A DNA stretch of 64,000 nt, taken from contig OZ005618.1 of NCBI GenBank assembly GCA_963930655.1, positions 5,788,001 through 5,852,000 of the forward strand, given 5' to 3'. Below are positions 36,787-47,550 of the stretch, piece after piece. The number at the start of each line of letters is the position of its first letter. Within the stretch, counting starts at the first letter, position 1. The DNA comes from Myrica gale (Eukaryota; Streptophyta; Magnoliopsida; Fagales; Myricaceae). Position numbers and translations under genes: made by a program. The notes under the pieces were generated by a model. It had not been told where the DNA came from, did not search any database, and worked only from the letters and a program-made list of their open reading frames with translations.

Positions 36787-37124
36787 TAGGGCTGAAAAAC
36801 TGGAATGCAGTCCGGACTGCACTCCGGTCCTAGTATATTAACCGGTTTTACAAAATGCAGTCCGGTCCGGACCACTTCCGGTTTTAATTTTTTTCAATTT
36901 TTTTATAAAAAAATTTAAAAAAATTTTAGGTTAATTTCAAAGAGGAAAGTGCATATAAAAATGCTGAGTTTTAGTTTAATTTAAAATTAAATATTTAAAA
37001 TTTAAAATTTGTATTAAAAAAGAAAACCAGACCCATACCGCATTTTAACATTTAGGACCGGACCGGACCGCAAATTCGGTCCGATTTTCCGGTCCGGTCT
37101 GCGGTCCGGTTGTGTGCAGCCCTA
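36787..37124. mobile_element. hAT-type MITE, ccggacc-rich family, copy 2
   Basis: 338 bp with ends tagggctg...cagcccta and a perfect 8-bp duplication gttagatt (36779-36786, 37125-37132). Subterminal blocks repeat gtccgg/ccggac. The AT-rich core carries the family blocks ttaggttaatttc and gctgagttttagtttaa. The other segmental copy has an empty site near 26945. Confidence 0.9.
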
Positions 37125-37273
37125 GTTAGATTTACGGTTGTTAATATAAAACATTTGGATAGCCCAAGTGGCAGGAGGAGGTCAATCTAAGAGTGTAAAT
37201 TAGGCCTAAATTTAGGAGTTCAAACCACCACTTAAGCAAAAATTATCTACTTAAATAAAGATTCGATGGACCG

Positions 37274-37772
37274 TAGGGGTGAACAGAACCGGACCGCAGA
37301 CCGGACCGGACCGGAAAATCGGACCGGATTTCCGGTCCGGTCCGGTTCTTTTTCTTAAAATGTGGTTCGGTCCGGACCGGACCGGATAAATCCGGTTATC
37401 CGGTCCGGTCCTTTTTTTTAATAAATGCGGTCCGGACCGGACCGGACCACATTTATTAAAAAAATAAAAATATATATATTTTTATATTTTTAATATAAAT
37501 TATAAACATAAAACGTTTAATTTTTATCTAAACTAAAACTTAACATTTTTATATACACTTCCCATTTGAAATTAACCTAAAAAAAATTTTGAAAAAATTT
37601 TAAAAAATTAAAAAAATTGAAAAAAATTAAAAAAAAATTAAAACTGGTCCGGACCACTTAAGTGGTCCGGACCGGACCGCATTTAGTGAAACCGGACCGG
37701 ACCGGACCACTTATAAGTGGTCCGGTCCGGTCCTATAATATTTAACGACCGCATTCCGATTGTGCAGCCCTA
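37274..37772. mobile_element. hAT-type MITE, ccggacc-rich family, copy 3 (499 bp)
   Basis: Ends taggggtg...cagcccta with a perfect 8-bp duplication atggaccg (37266-37273, 37773-37780). This is the largest copy. Both subterminal regions are arrays of ccggacc/ggtccgg, including short palindromes such as aagtggtccgg near 37720. The core shares cataaaacgtttaattttta, aaactaaaactta and gaaattaacct with copy 1. The matching site in the other segmental copy (near 27085) is empty. Confidence 0.9.
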
Positions 37773-38838
37773 ATGGACCGGTTAGTCTCTCTGAAGGTTA
37801 CTGTAGCATTGAACTTTACTCGTGCAAATATTTAACTATATCAGTCTGAGTCTCATGTATATGAATAAGTATCCGAATTTTTTAAACATATCTATTTTTA
37901 CATTAAAAAAATTACAAAAATATACCTTTTTTTTGAAGTGGAGGCAATCTCTCACGAAGAACTAAGTAGGAATCTCTACCCTCTAATATAATAATACATG
38001 AGAGAAAAATGTCTCAATTTTAAAGTTTTAGTACTAATAGATCTTTAATGACTATTCAAAACATTTATTAATGTATTGATAACAAACAATGTTTATTAAA
38101 ATTTACGAATGAAACTTTAGGCACGGCACAAATGTTTTGGATATAAACATAAATTTCTCAGGGAGATGACGAGATGTTTCCTTGGCACGCAAAAATGTTT
38201 TGGATATTATAAAATAATCGTTAGCACGTGGAGGCCGAGAAAAGAGAAAGTGTGTGTTTTTTTTTTTGAAGACGGCGTCGTTTGGAAAATTCATATCTGT
38301 CTTTTTTGGGTTTCGTGTGAGTTTGGTCATTAGTTTTTTTTTTCGAAGTCAGTTGATAGTTGCTCACTTGCATTTCGCTTTCTTTGCGTCGCGTCTCGTC
38401 TCAGTTGAAGTGTGAGAAGCAGAAAAGACAAACAGAGGAGAGAAAAAGAGAGAACAGAGCACAGTGTTTGGGAGGTTTTTTTTTTTTTCCTTTTGGGGAT
38501 TTGGATTCCTCTTATAATCTTTGCAGTTCCTCTTTCACCATTTTCATGTTTTATATTCCTCTATACCCAATGCATTTCTCCCTCATTGTTGATTCTTTTT
38601 TCTAGGCCCCTCATTGTCAAATTTGAATCCCAACACAGTTTCTCCCTTCTTTGGCAATCCCCATGCTCTAACGGCGTGGTTTTCTATCTCCCCGGAGGGG
38701 CGGTCCTCAAGAAAACGGAATCTCCCTCTGTTTCTTTTTGCTTTTCTCCTTCTTTGTTTCTTGCTTGCTCTCTCTGAATTCTTGATTAGCGGTGTTGCAT
38801 TGTGATCGTATTTTGTGATAGTAGTGAACAGCTTTTTC

Positions 38839-41800
38839 ATGGGTGATGTTCAAGTCTTGGCGAAAGAACAGCTCTGCGCCGCTTCGTCGCCATTGCCGGC
38901 ATCGAACTCTGATCTGGGTTCTATAGGAGCCGAGTCTTGGGCCGCAGCGGAGCGAAACGCAGAAGAGATAGTGGGTCGGATTCACCCAAACTTGGCGGCT
39001 GAACACAAGAGGAAGGAGGTCATTGAATATATACAGAGACTCGTAAGGTCTTGCGTTGGATGTGAGGTACGCCATAGACATCGACAAGATATTTCTTCTT
39101 TTTGTTGCTCTATCGATTCTTTAATCTGGTTTTCATGGTTTGCGTGTTTATTATGTATGGTGGAGAAACAATTAGCTTTTCCTCTGCATGAACTGGGTAC
39201 ATTCTAATGTATAGAGTGAATACTACTGTGTGCATTGAACATTGAATATGTATTGATTTGCATAATGCCTTTGGGGTAGTTGGATGTTTTAGTTGCGTCG
39301 TTTGTGTGATTAGGCGGACAATAATTTGACTTTGACCTTTGCTCGTCTTGAATCTATATTTGGAAAAATCTTGCTTGCATGATGTGGGGTTGTGCTTCTT
39401 GGCTGCTGTGTTTGGACTTGAAGGATGTAGAGTTGAGAGTGTCATTTTTCTTGTGATTACGTGTGTGGTACGTGTCATGCCGAAGAGAGTTCAATAGAAA
39501 GGAGGTACTAGGAGATTACAATAGAAGCTGAAATTTTTGAATGATAACAACAAGACATTGTTAGTGGAGGCAGCATTTGAATCTATATTGAAAACTCCCA
39601 TACTACGATTGTGTGGTCGGCCACATCTGAATCCGTGACTGTACTTTCACTTGTTCCACTGGAATTTTTTGTCTTTGCTTTCTGAGTATGGGTGAGCCTT
39701 GTTGGTTGCAGGGCGTCAGATCGTATTAGTGTACTCTTAGTAATTTAGAGCATTACTGGACTGAACTTTTATTGTCTCTGGGAAGGTCTGACAGATCTTG
39801 TCCTTGAGACAAGATTAGAAATCTTTGCTTGATGGTAATTGGATATAAATCGGTTTGCTCTGTTTCATATAAGCACTTGCGAGTGCAATAAGTTGGTTTC
39901 GTTTCCTTAATTATACAGGTCTTCCCATATGGATCAGTTCCACTAAAAACATACCTTCCTGATGGAGATATTGACTTAACGGCCGTTAGCTGTCCAAACA
40001 TTGAGGATTCCTTGGTATCTGAAGTTCATACGATTCTGAGGGCAGAAGAACATAATGAAGCTGCTCCATTTGAAGTGAAGGATGTTCATTGCATTGACGC
40101 TGAGGTTCTGTCCACCTTATCAATTTATACACAGGAGTATCTTAAGTTTGTATGGTGAAATGGCTCATGTGTCATTATGCATGTGGGTTTGATATTTTTA
40201 TGCCTTGTGGTCCCCTATTGTTGATAAGAAGTACTCCATTGCTAGAACTAGAAGATACTGTTATTGGGATGGACAATATTACGTAATTTAATATATAGTC
40301 AGTCACTTGAAAAAAAAATTATTTAATAATTTCTACTGTGTTTATTGATGGTGGCAGGTTAAGCTGGTGAAATGCATTGTACAGAATACTGTCGTCGATA
40401 TATCTTTCAATCAGCTAGGAGGATTATGTACACTTTGTTTTCTTGAACAGGTATGCTCGCAATTCAAGGCATCTTCTACTTTGGAGGATGAACAATCTAA
40501 CTTCATAACAAAGCATTGTATGAGTATTTCTTTTAGTGTAGCCTTAGCCTTTGGAATGAGTTTAATTAGTGCTTACGGCACATTATGCCTTTAAACACCA
40601 AGGAAAGCTTCCGTTGTATTTGTTTTTGTGCATGCTGGTATACTCACAGGGATTCAAAAGATGGCATGTTGAAAAATTATGATTCCCTTTCATTGTGATG
40701 ACTCCTTCTCCGCGGTGAATTATGTCTTTCATCTTTATGGAATTTGCACTGAGTAAGTGCTGCCTTTTGGAGGTTGTACATTTCTAATGCTAGTCATTAC
40801 GCAGGTTGATCGCCTTGTGGGTAAAGATCATCTCTTTAAGCGCAGCATTCTTCTAATAAAAGCTTGGTGCTATTATGAAAGTCGTATTCTTGGTGCCCAC
40901 CATGGTTTGATTTCAACATATGCTTTAGAGACGTTGGTTCTTTATATCTTCCATCTGTTTCATGCTTCCCTAAATGGACCTTTAGTAGTGAGTACTGCTA
41001 CAAGTCAGAATTCAATTGATTACTAAATGCACATATTAGTGAAGTACTTGATTGTGTTTGCTCTTGTTTCCTTGTTTCTTTTATTTTTCTTCAATAGGTT
41101 CTCTACAGATTTTTAGATTACTTCAGCAAATTTGATTGGGAAAACTATTGCATCAGTTTGAGAGGACCAGTTTGTAAATCTTCTCTACCTGATATGAGAG
41201 GTGAGTGATTCCCACTTATCTTTACAATGATGGATGTCTTTGTTGGTGGTTTTTTTATCTCTCTTTCTCTCTCTCTCTCTACTCTTCACTTAGCAATAGA
41301 TCATCTCCCCCAATTTTTGATCTCTCTTTCTCTCTCCCTCTCTCTCCAGCTGAGGTACTAGAAATTGGGGGAGATGATCTATTGCTAAGTGAAGAGTTCC
41401 TTGGAAACTGCATCGGGATATTCTCCTTGTCGCCAACGGCACTTGAAACAAACTCACGGCCATTTCCCCAGAAGCATCTTAACATAATTGATCCACTTAG
41501 AGAGAACAACAATCTTGGGCGTAGTGTCAGTAGAGGTATAGGGTTTTTTCTTTACATTGTGCTGCCTTTGGAGTGCATGGATTGCAAGCTGGGTTTTCTC
41601 TATTCTCATGGGTTAACGTTTTCTGCCAGGTAATTTCTATCGAATACGTAGCGCTCTTAAATATGGGGCTCGCAAGCTTGGCTGTATTCTCTTGCTACCA
41701 GTAGAGAGAATAGCAGACGAGCTCAATATGTTCTTTTCAAGCACTCTGGGGAGGCATGGAAATACTTGTTGGAGTGAGATGCAAAATCCCTCCCTAGCGT

Positions 41801-43264
41801 CAGAAGATACCTTGTGTCTAAAATCCTCGTTTAATTTGCATGGTGACAAGATACAAGGTATTGGAGTCAGGTCTGGAATTATAAATGGACCACCAAGATG
41901 CTTATGGGAAGTGATTTCCTCTGAGCTGGTGCCAGAATTGGGCTATCCTGTGGATAGAAATGCTGTTTTAGGGTTTTGTTTCCCTGGAAATGCTAAAGTG
42001 CTTTCAACATCTGGAAATCTGGATGTGAGAAAGACAAATGCCTTGTCAGATTGTTTGCCTCTGAAGAGCAACTTGGGTTCTTTGGTCTTGCAGAATGCGG
42101 AACATGCAACTCATTTCAATATGTCGGGCTTGTTTAGAAAGAATGGGAAGATTGAAAGTTGGAAACCTTGTCTTAAGATGCCTGCAAAAGTTGTCACAAC
42201 CAATGAGATCCACTCTGCTTTATGGCCTGTTGAAAGGAAGCATTTAGCAGGTAGCAATTTGGTTTCCTCTTGTATTAATCAGAACGGTGTAGCATCTACT
42301 TGTTCTGTTGTTTCTGGCTCTGTCACTAAGATCTCCCCTCCTAATGGAGAAAAATATACTTCTGGAGTTCCTGGAAGCTTGGAAGGTCTAGAATGCATGC
42401 TGGAACTTAGTGGTGATTATGACAGTCACCTTAGAAACCTGCAATACAGTCAGCTTTGCCATGGGCATTTATCTCCACCTTTGTTTCCCAGTCCTCCAAT
42501 GTCACCTTGGTTTCAGAGTAATCCATGTGAAGATGTTTGTGAATCCCAACAGATCAAGCGGAATATTCATGCTCAAATGAACAAAAATGGTGTCAATTTA
42601 GGACCAGGATTTTACCCTGCAGGTTGTCCGACTTTATCCTGTGCCAGTTCTGGCCTTGAGGAAAAGAAGAAACCCCGAGGAACCGGCACATACTTCCCAA
42701 AAGTGGTATATTTCCTTTTAAAAATGCATTTTGTGGCATTTGTGTTTTCTGTTCAAACATGTTCTTGGGCTATGTTCCGAGTAAGCTTTTTCTTAATGGG
42801 TTCTGTAATCTCATAATTGTCTCAAACTGCAGAATTTTGGTCCTTATAGGGACAAGCCAGTTCCCGAAAAAAGAAGGAATCATAAGGTGTTGGTTCACAG
42901 TCAGTTGCAGAGACGCACTCGTAACAATGGATTAGCTCCACAAGAGGTGAACTTACGCAACAAAGATAGCCATGAGCTCTCACATGATGAGTTCCCAGTT
43001 CTGGGCCGTGGGAAGTTTGGATGGCCAGATTTCCATCAATCTCGCCTTTCCAAAGGGGGGTCATCCCCTGCCGACGGCGTGTCTTGTCCGTATGTGAAAC
43101 TTGAATCTTCGTCTCTTTGCCCTCAGCCTTCTGAAGCACCTGTGCCAGAAGGAATCAGTCAGCTGGACTCGGGGATTTCACACACTTGTGTCTCTACTCC
43201 AAGCCCTGTGATACCTGCACTCCAGAGTCCCGAACCATTACCAGGAGAAAATCAAGAAAGGTAG
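38839..43264 (+). CDS. nucleotidyltransferase family protein (PAP/OAS1 substrate-binding superfamily)
   Basis: Probable RNA nucleotidyltransferase related to non-canonical poly(A)/poly(U) polymerases; the reaction of this plant subfamily is inferred. Exons: 38839-39066, 39919-40104, 40358-40450, 40805-40987, 41098-41200, 41350-41535, 41630-42702 (or 42705), 42833-43264; about 827 codons, phases consistent. Exon 2 carries the polymerase-beta-fold signature: FPYGSVPLKTYLPDGDIDL, with the GS motif and the two metal-binding Asp. The third Asp is in NTVVDISFNQ (exon 3). Exon 4 (IKAWCYYESRILG) and exons 5-7 (FLDYFSKFDWENYC, SRGNFYRIRSALKYGARKLG) form the helical PAP-like part. The C-terminal half is low-complexity and Ser-rich, ending near GTGTYFPK...YRDKPVPEKRRNH. 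This is the only intact member of the local duplicates, and it has a foldback at intron 5/exon 6. Confidence 0.87.
41282..41396. repeat. perfect 35-bp foldback spanning intron 5 acceptor and exon 6
   Basis: The intronic arm 41282-41316 (ctcttcacttagcaatagat...) is the exact reverse complement of the exon-6 arm 41362-41396 (...atctattgctaagtgaagag). The 45-base loop holds the polypyrimidine tract and the AG acceptor (41348-41349). The paralogous relic at about 31455-31530 lacks the intronic arm, so this is a recent inverted copy inserted into the intron. Confidence 0.95.
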
Positions 43265-43737
43265 TTTAACCTGGTGAGAACTTTGTTCTAACAGAGTCAA
43301 TATATTTTCTTCCTTTAAGGAGCTGTCCAAAGTTCTCTCGATGGTTTGGATTTCCAGGTTTGAAGGGCACTTGTATCGTCTGAAAGATGACGACGATTTC
43401 CCCCCACTCTCCAACTGAAAGCTTTGGTCACAGTATGGACTACGTAGAAGAATGGAGATGGAAGCACCGTCAATGCATTTTTGGAAGGAATATACTATGT
43501 GCCGGGTCCTCGGGATGGGATTTCTTCTTTCCCTCAAGGACAACTTGACACAGGACAGCCAAATGCACAGACGAACGACATAAAGAATAACCATAAATGC
43601 AAAAAATTGAGCGTAAGCTTTGGGTAAGGCATTCCCATTTCTCTCCGCGCCTTCTATCTTCTGCTTCTTGCTGGAATGATGTCAAGAACTTATTGTACAT
43701 TCTTATGGGTTTTCTTTGAGTGAGTCCAGTCGTTTCC

Positions 43738-44025
43738 TATATTTTTTAAGGATTCAAATACATTTAAAGAACTACCACCGAATATATTCAGAATTCAAAC
43801 ACAAACATCAATACATTTTACACAATTTCCAAAAACTTTTTACTTTTTTATTTAACATAAATTTTCTCTTTATACTTTTTTCACATAACTCCAATATTTT
43901 TTTATTAAACAATTACATCAAATCATTTCTCTCTTCACTTTACACAAACACCAATAAAACTCTATTCAACATAAATATTCACTTCTCTAAAATCCTACAT
44001 TTTTACTCAAACCGAACATATCCCT
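43738..44025. repeat. AT-rich MITE-like repeat, related to 54190-54490
   Basis: Contains aactccaatatttttttatt, attacatcaaatcatt and repeated caaacaccaat motifs. The reverse complement of 54190-54490 has closely similar text (aaactccaatacttttttatt, attacattaaattat). No clear terminal repeats or target duplication were identified. An open frame across it is only a consequence of its composition. Confidence 0.45.
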
Positions 44026-44205
44026 GGGTATATATACCAAGTGATGCTTTTCTGAGTTTTCTTTCCGGTTCAAGTCAATTGTAGTTAGTCCTCTGAACTT
44101 CTAATACAGGGAAAAAAATGTTTAGGTATCTCTCGCAGAACGAACGTAGGAGAAAGAATTTTGGAATATTGCAGCAGAAACTGTTGGAAATATGAATTGA
44201 ATGGG

Positions 44206-45365
44206 TTTTTTTTCACTTGTGTGATTACTTTTTATCAAATTTTTGACTCCAATGGACGCCGGCAATGGACACTTTCATTCAAATAAAAACTAGAGAATAC
44301 ATCCCTCACGTGGGTTCAAAATACAAATTCTGCCGCAGTAAGAAAGCATGAATAACAGAAAGGGGCATCAAACAAAAAAAAAACTGTATCCGCAGCTTAC
44401 TTGGCCAAGTAATCCGCCTTGGGATTTGCTTGGTGTGAAACTTTAACAAAAGTTCAGGATGGTCTACTAATCGTCATTTCACAATGATGTCAATAGTGGA
44501 GCATGAGTCTGTCAACCGAAAAAGATTAGTCCCTTGTACCTGAAATAGAGACTTCAAAATTAACCTTTTCTACGTGTCTCGAAGCTGCTTCCTCAACTGC
44601 CATTCGGATTTCCATAAGCTCTACCATCAGAGAAGACATCTGCGGAAGGATTTATGATCGAGCCCACAATGCGCAAGCCCAGATGATAAAAACAGATACA
44701 CGCCACTGCTACACAGGACTTGCTAATTGCTGCATCGGTGTTAATCTTCACAAAACCAGCCTTGGAGGCTACCCAGATTTTGAGATCCTGCTTCGCCTTC
44801 TCTGCCCAGGGCGCAAGATGCTCCTTGTGGCTCTACTGAATGCGAAGGAGCAGTTTGTTTGGATCAGCCGGTAAAAGATTGCGAACTTTTTGATTCCTTG
44901 TGTACCATAACGAATTCATTGCAATATCTGCATGTAGAATAAAGGTGTGCTTATCCATGGGACTGATATTGAAGCTTTCAATGGCAATGATGGAAGATAT
45001 GCTCACAAGTTTCCTCTCCAGCTTCACATAATTGGCAGAAAATAAAATCTGGGGGGGGGGGGTACTTGATAGGATCCTCGCTAGTTGGGAACGGACTGGA
45101 AGCGCATTCCGCACCAGCCTCCAAAGAAAATGCGTAATTCGATCTGGAAGCTTCAGACGACAAAAAAGTTTCCATTCCGCCTCCTCAAGGATAGCTTGTG
45201 GGGGTGCCCGTGATGATAGAATCAGCTCGCACGCTGTTTTCACTGAAAACAAATGATTAGCCGATGCCTTCCATAGAGCTTCGGCAAACAAACACCACCA
45301 TCAAGACCGGGCAAAGGAATCTGTAATATAGCTTCAGCACTCTCCCTATCGCAAATCTACCAGGT
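44206..45365 (-). mobile_element. LINE relic (zf-RVT and RNase H-like 3' part)
   Basis: Minus-strand reading shows the typical end of a plant L1-type polyprotein. In order: AEAILQIPLPG; LWKASANHLFSVKTACELIL; the zf-RVT region EWKLFCRLKLPDRITHFLW with Cys/His text FCQLCEAGEETCEHIFHHC (in a different frame); then MNSLWYTRNQKVRN; and an RNase-H-like start FVKINTDAAISK near 44700. Stops and frame changes interrupt it. A T run at 44206-44213 is the probable poly(A) tail. The 5' end (right side) is truncated and its edge is approximate. Confidence 0.7.
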
Positions 45366-46018
45366 TAAGTTCCTCATTCCAGCCTCGCAAGTGCATAAAA
45401 ACTTAAAAGCATGTTGGATTTAACACTTGAGAATCGAGATTCTTTGCAATTTCATGTCCCATGCAATTCTGAGAGGGAGAGACAACATGTGGACTCTATT
45501 CCACCTTTTGTATCTATCTCTATATCAATTTGTATAGTACAATTCGGGCAAGAAAATTAGAGAGGATCTTAATATGGGAAAATCTAGTGACCACTCTGTT
45601 CTATAATGTTGATTTTGATCTTTCTAACGGTTTTAATGTCTCTAGGACTGCGAACAATATTGTTGATTCTGACCAATGAAGATATATGGACATTTCAAAT
45701 CTCAATAACCACAGTGCTAATCATATAATAAAATACTTATTAAGTTCAAAAAATCTCGTAATTAAGTTCTGAAAAATATTTGTTTGTTAGAGATATGGTA
45801 GAAAATGCCCAACTTTTATGTTAGGTGACACATAATAATTAGCCATTTATGTGGAATAGCCTTCTCAACAAAAGAAAAAATTTCACTAAAATAGAAATTA
45901 AGTAGGACTTCTGTAAATAACATCAGTTGCATTTTTTCTGAATGAAATGTGAAGGATTGAAGCTTTAGTATAAAAATTAGATACAATATATAACGATGAA
46001 GCAGTAGGCAAACAACAA

Positions 46019-46089
46019 GCACCAGTGGTCTAGTGGTAGAATAGTACCCTGCCACGGTACAGACCCGGGTTCGATTCCCGGCTGGTGCA
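46019..46089 (+). tRNA. trnG-GCC: tRNA-Gly (anticodon GCC)
   Basis: A 71-nt cloverleaf with acceptor stem gcaccag/ctggtgc, D arm gtctagtggtagaat, anticodon loop ctGCCac closed by gtacc/ggtac, and T arm ccgggttcgattcccgg; the discriminator base is A. There is no intron and CCA is not encoded, as expected for a nuclear gene. The A-rich text just upstream (caaacaacaa) fits the CAA motif often seen before plant tRNA genes. A T-run that could end Pol III transcription (ctctttttt) is about 100 bases downstream. Confidence 0.97.
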
Positions 46090-46844
46090 CTACTCGTCGA
46101 GCGGTGAAGAATACTCGTGCTTGATCGTGATGGTAGGGTCTATCACCACCGTCTGATTCCTCAGACGAAAACCCAGCGCATCAGAGCTCGACTCTTTTTT
46201 CTTTTCTCAAAGTTTCAATCTTTTACTTATTTATTTATTGTATTAACTTAAGTGGGTTCCACGTCAGACATCTAATAAGACAAAAGCTCGCTGACGAGGT
46301 GGTCGGGAATCATCATTCCCATTAACACAAAAAAAGGTTAAATTAGTCCGTACGTCTTTGGGTTTGGCCTTTTCTCATATTTGTTCTTAGGGTTCGATTT
46401 TCCCTACAGATAATTCCGGAGTTTGAACTCAATCCCAAGTTAGTCCTGCCGTCAATTTAATGAACGAAAATACACACGTGGATAACGGCTTACACGTGAC
46501 AGAGACAGGTAAGTTTTTTTTAAAAATTTGGTCCAATTACATTATGACATGTGTTAGAAAATAAATAAAAATAAAAAATCTTTTAAAAAGATAAAAAAAT
46601 AAATCAAAAAGTAATAAAAAACTTAATTAAACTTAAAAAAAGGATCGGGAGGAGACTTCCTCTCTCTCTCTCCCCTGAACCCTCTCTCTCTCCCCCAGAA
46701 CCTCTCTCTCTCTCCCCCAAAAATCTTGTTCACCGCACTTCACGTACAGTTTCCTTAACTTAGCGTTGATTTCTCTACAAGCTCGCTCCCTGATTGTCAA
46801 GAATGATATGGCATACAAACTGCCAATGTGTCTTTGAATTTCAG

Positions 46845-46914
46845 TATGAAGGTGCAGCAAATGAAGGTGGCAGAGGACCAAGCATTTGGGATACTTACAC
46901 CCATAGACATCCAG
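46845..46914 (+). pseudogene. captured GH1 beta-glucosidase exon
   Basis: A 70-bp exon encoding [20 protein letters not shown], the second exon of plant GH1 beta-glucosidases. It is preceded by an intact acceptor (gaatttcag) and followed by ag|gt. Flanking intron sequence shows that genomic DNA was captured. Length and boundaries match the usual exon 2 of this family. The catalytic Glu exons are absent. Confidence 0.85.
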
Positions 46915-47439
46915 GTCATGATCTCTCTTCTCTACTGTTATTTCTCCCTCACGCGAAAACAAAGTTTGAGATATCTCTATAATTCTCGGCGGAATGAATG
47001 GTCATCGAATTGGACACATGTTATATATAAGAGTCCAGTATCTCTAATCTCAAAAATACGTTTTTTATACCAACTTTCTTATCTTGTATCGTTTAGGGGC
47101 CGGTGGTGTATTACTCTTAATTTTAAAAAAGTGATGGTGCTTGCATTTGCAATCTCCCAGATCCATCCACCATCTTAGATGGTGACCGACCATTCCTCGG
47201 GTAAACAATACTCTTGCTTATTACTTGTTCAGTGCTATTCGAGTGAGAGATATTTCTGGTCAACGAAGTGCACAAGAGAAACGAGTTTTCTTTTCTTTTC
47301 ATCGGCTATCTACTTTTACGATGTTGAATCAAAGTTTTTCAAGTGACTCGGGCGAATTTTATGATTTTGGATTGTAGAGGGAAGTTCTGTGACGAGGAAA
47401 TGACGATGTGTGATGGGTGTAATTCTTCCGAGGTTTACT

Positions 47440-47550
47440 GGAGACGAAAACGAGGCCGAGAGGGCTTCAAGTTCTCGCGGAAGCGACGACGAAGATGGCG
47501 GTGGCGGAGACGGATCCAGGAAGAAGCTGAGGCTGTCAAAGGAGCAGTCT
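47440..47550 (+). pseudogene. captured HD-Zip II transcription factor fragment
   Basis: Reads ASSSRGSDDEDG, then SRKKLRLSKEQS, the sequence that precedes and starts the homeodomain of HD-Zip class II factors (HAT-like). It stops abruptly at the right TIR after KEQS, so the homeodomain helices and leucine zipper are missing. Same orientation as the GH1 piece. Confidence 0.8.

Larger units (their letters stand above)
35117..39800. repeat. segmental duplication, copy II (flank plus functional nucleotidyltransferase 5' end)
   Basis: Partner of 25918-29300, in the same order. It differs by two MITE insertions (36787-37124 and 37274-37772) and by the 35830-36400 stretch absent from copy I. Because copy I keeps empty sites, the MITE insertions happened after the duplication, or on this lineage only. 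Confidence 0.8.
43265..46018. other. intergenic region, nucleotidyltransferase to tRNA
   Basis: No gene. It contains the gene's 3' UTR, an AT-rich MITE-like block (about 43738-44025) and a LINE relic (44206 to about 45365). The remainder to the tRNA is AT-rich and unassigned. Confidence 0.6.

Noticed and set aside
43716..44084. 122-codon Phe/Ile/Asn-rich frame
   Set aside because: AT-rich MITE-like repeat, low-complexity translation.
44683..44874. 63-codon plus-strand frame
   Set aside because: Shadow of the minus-strand LINE RNase-H region.
45050..45062. G run (and C runs near 8981 and 55251)
   Set aside because: Simple homopolymers; could be sequencing-length uncertain and carry no further structure.
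46633..46962. 109-codon minus-strand frame in the Pack-MULE
   Set aside because: Antisense to the captured GH1 exon and a (CT)n tract; the sense strand explains the sequence.
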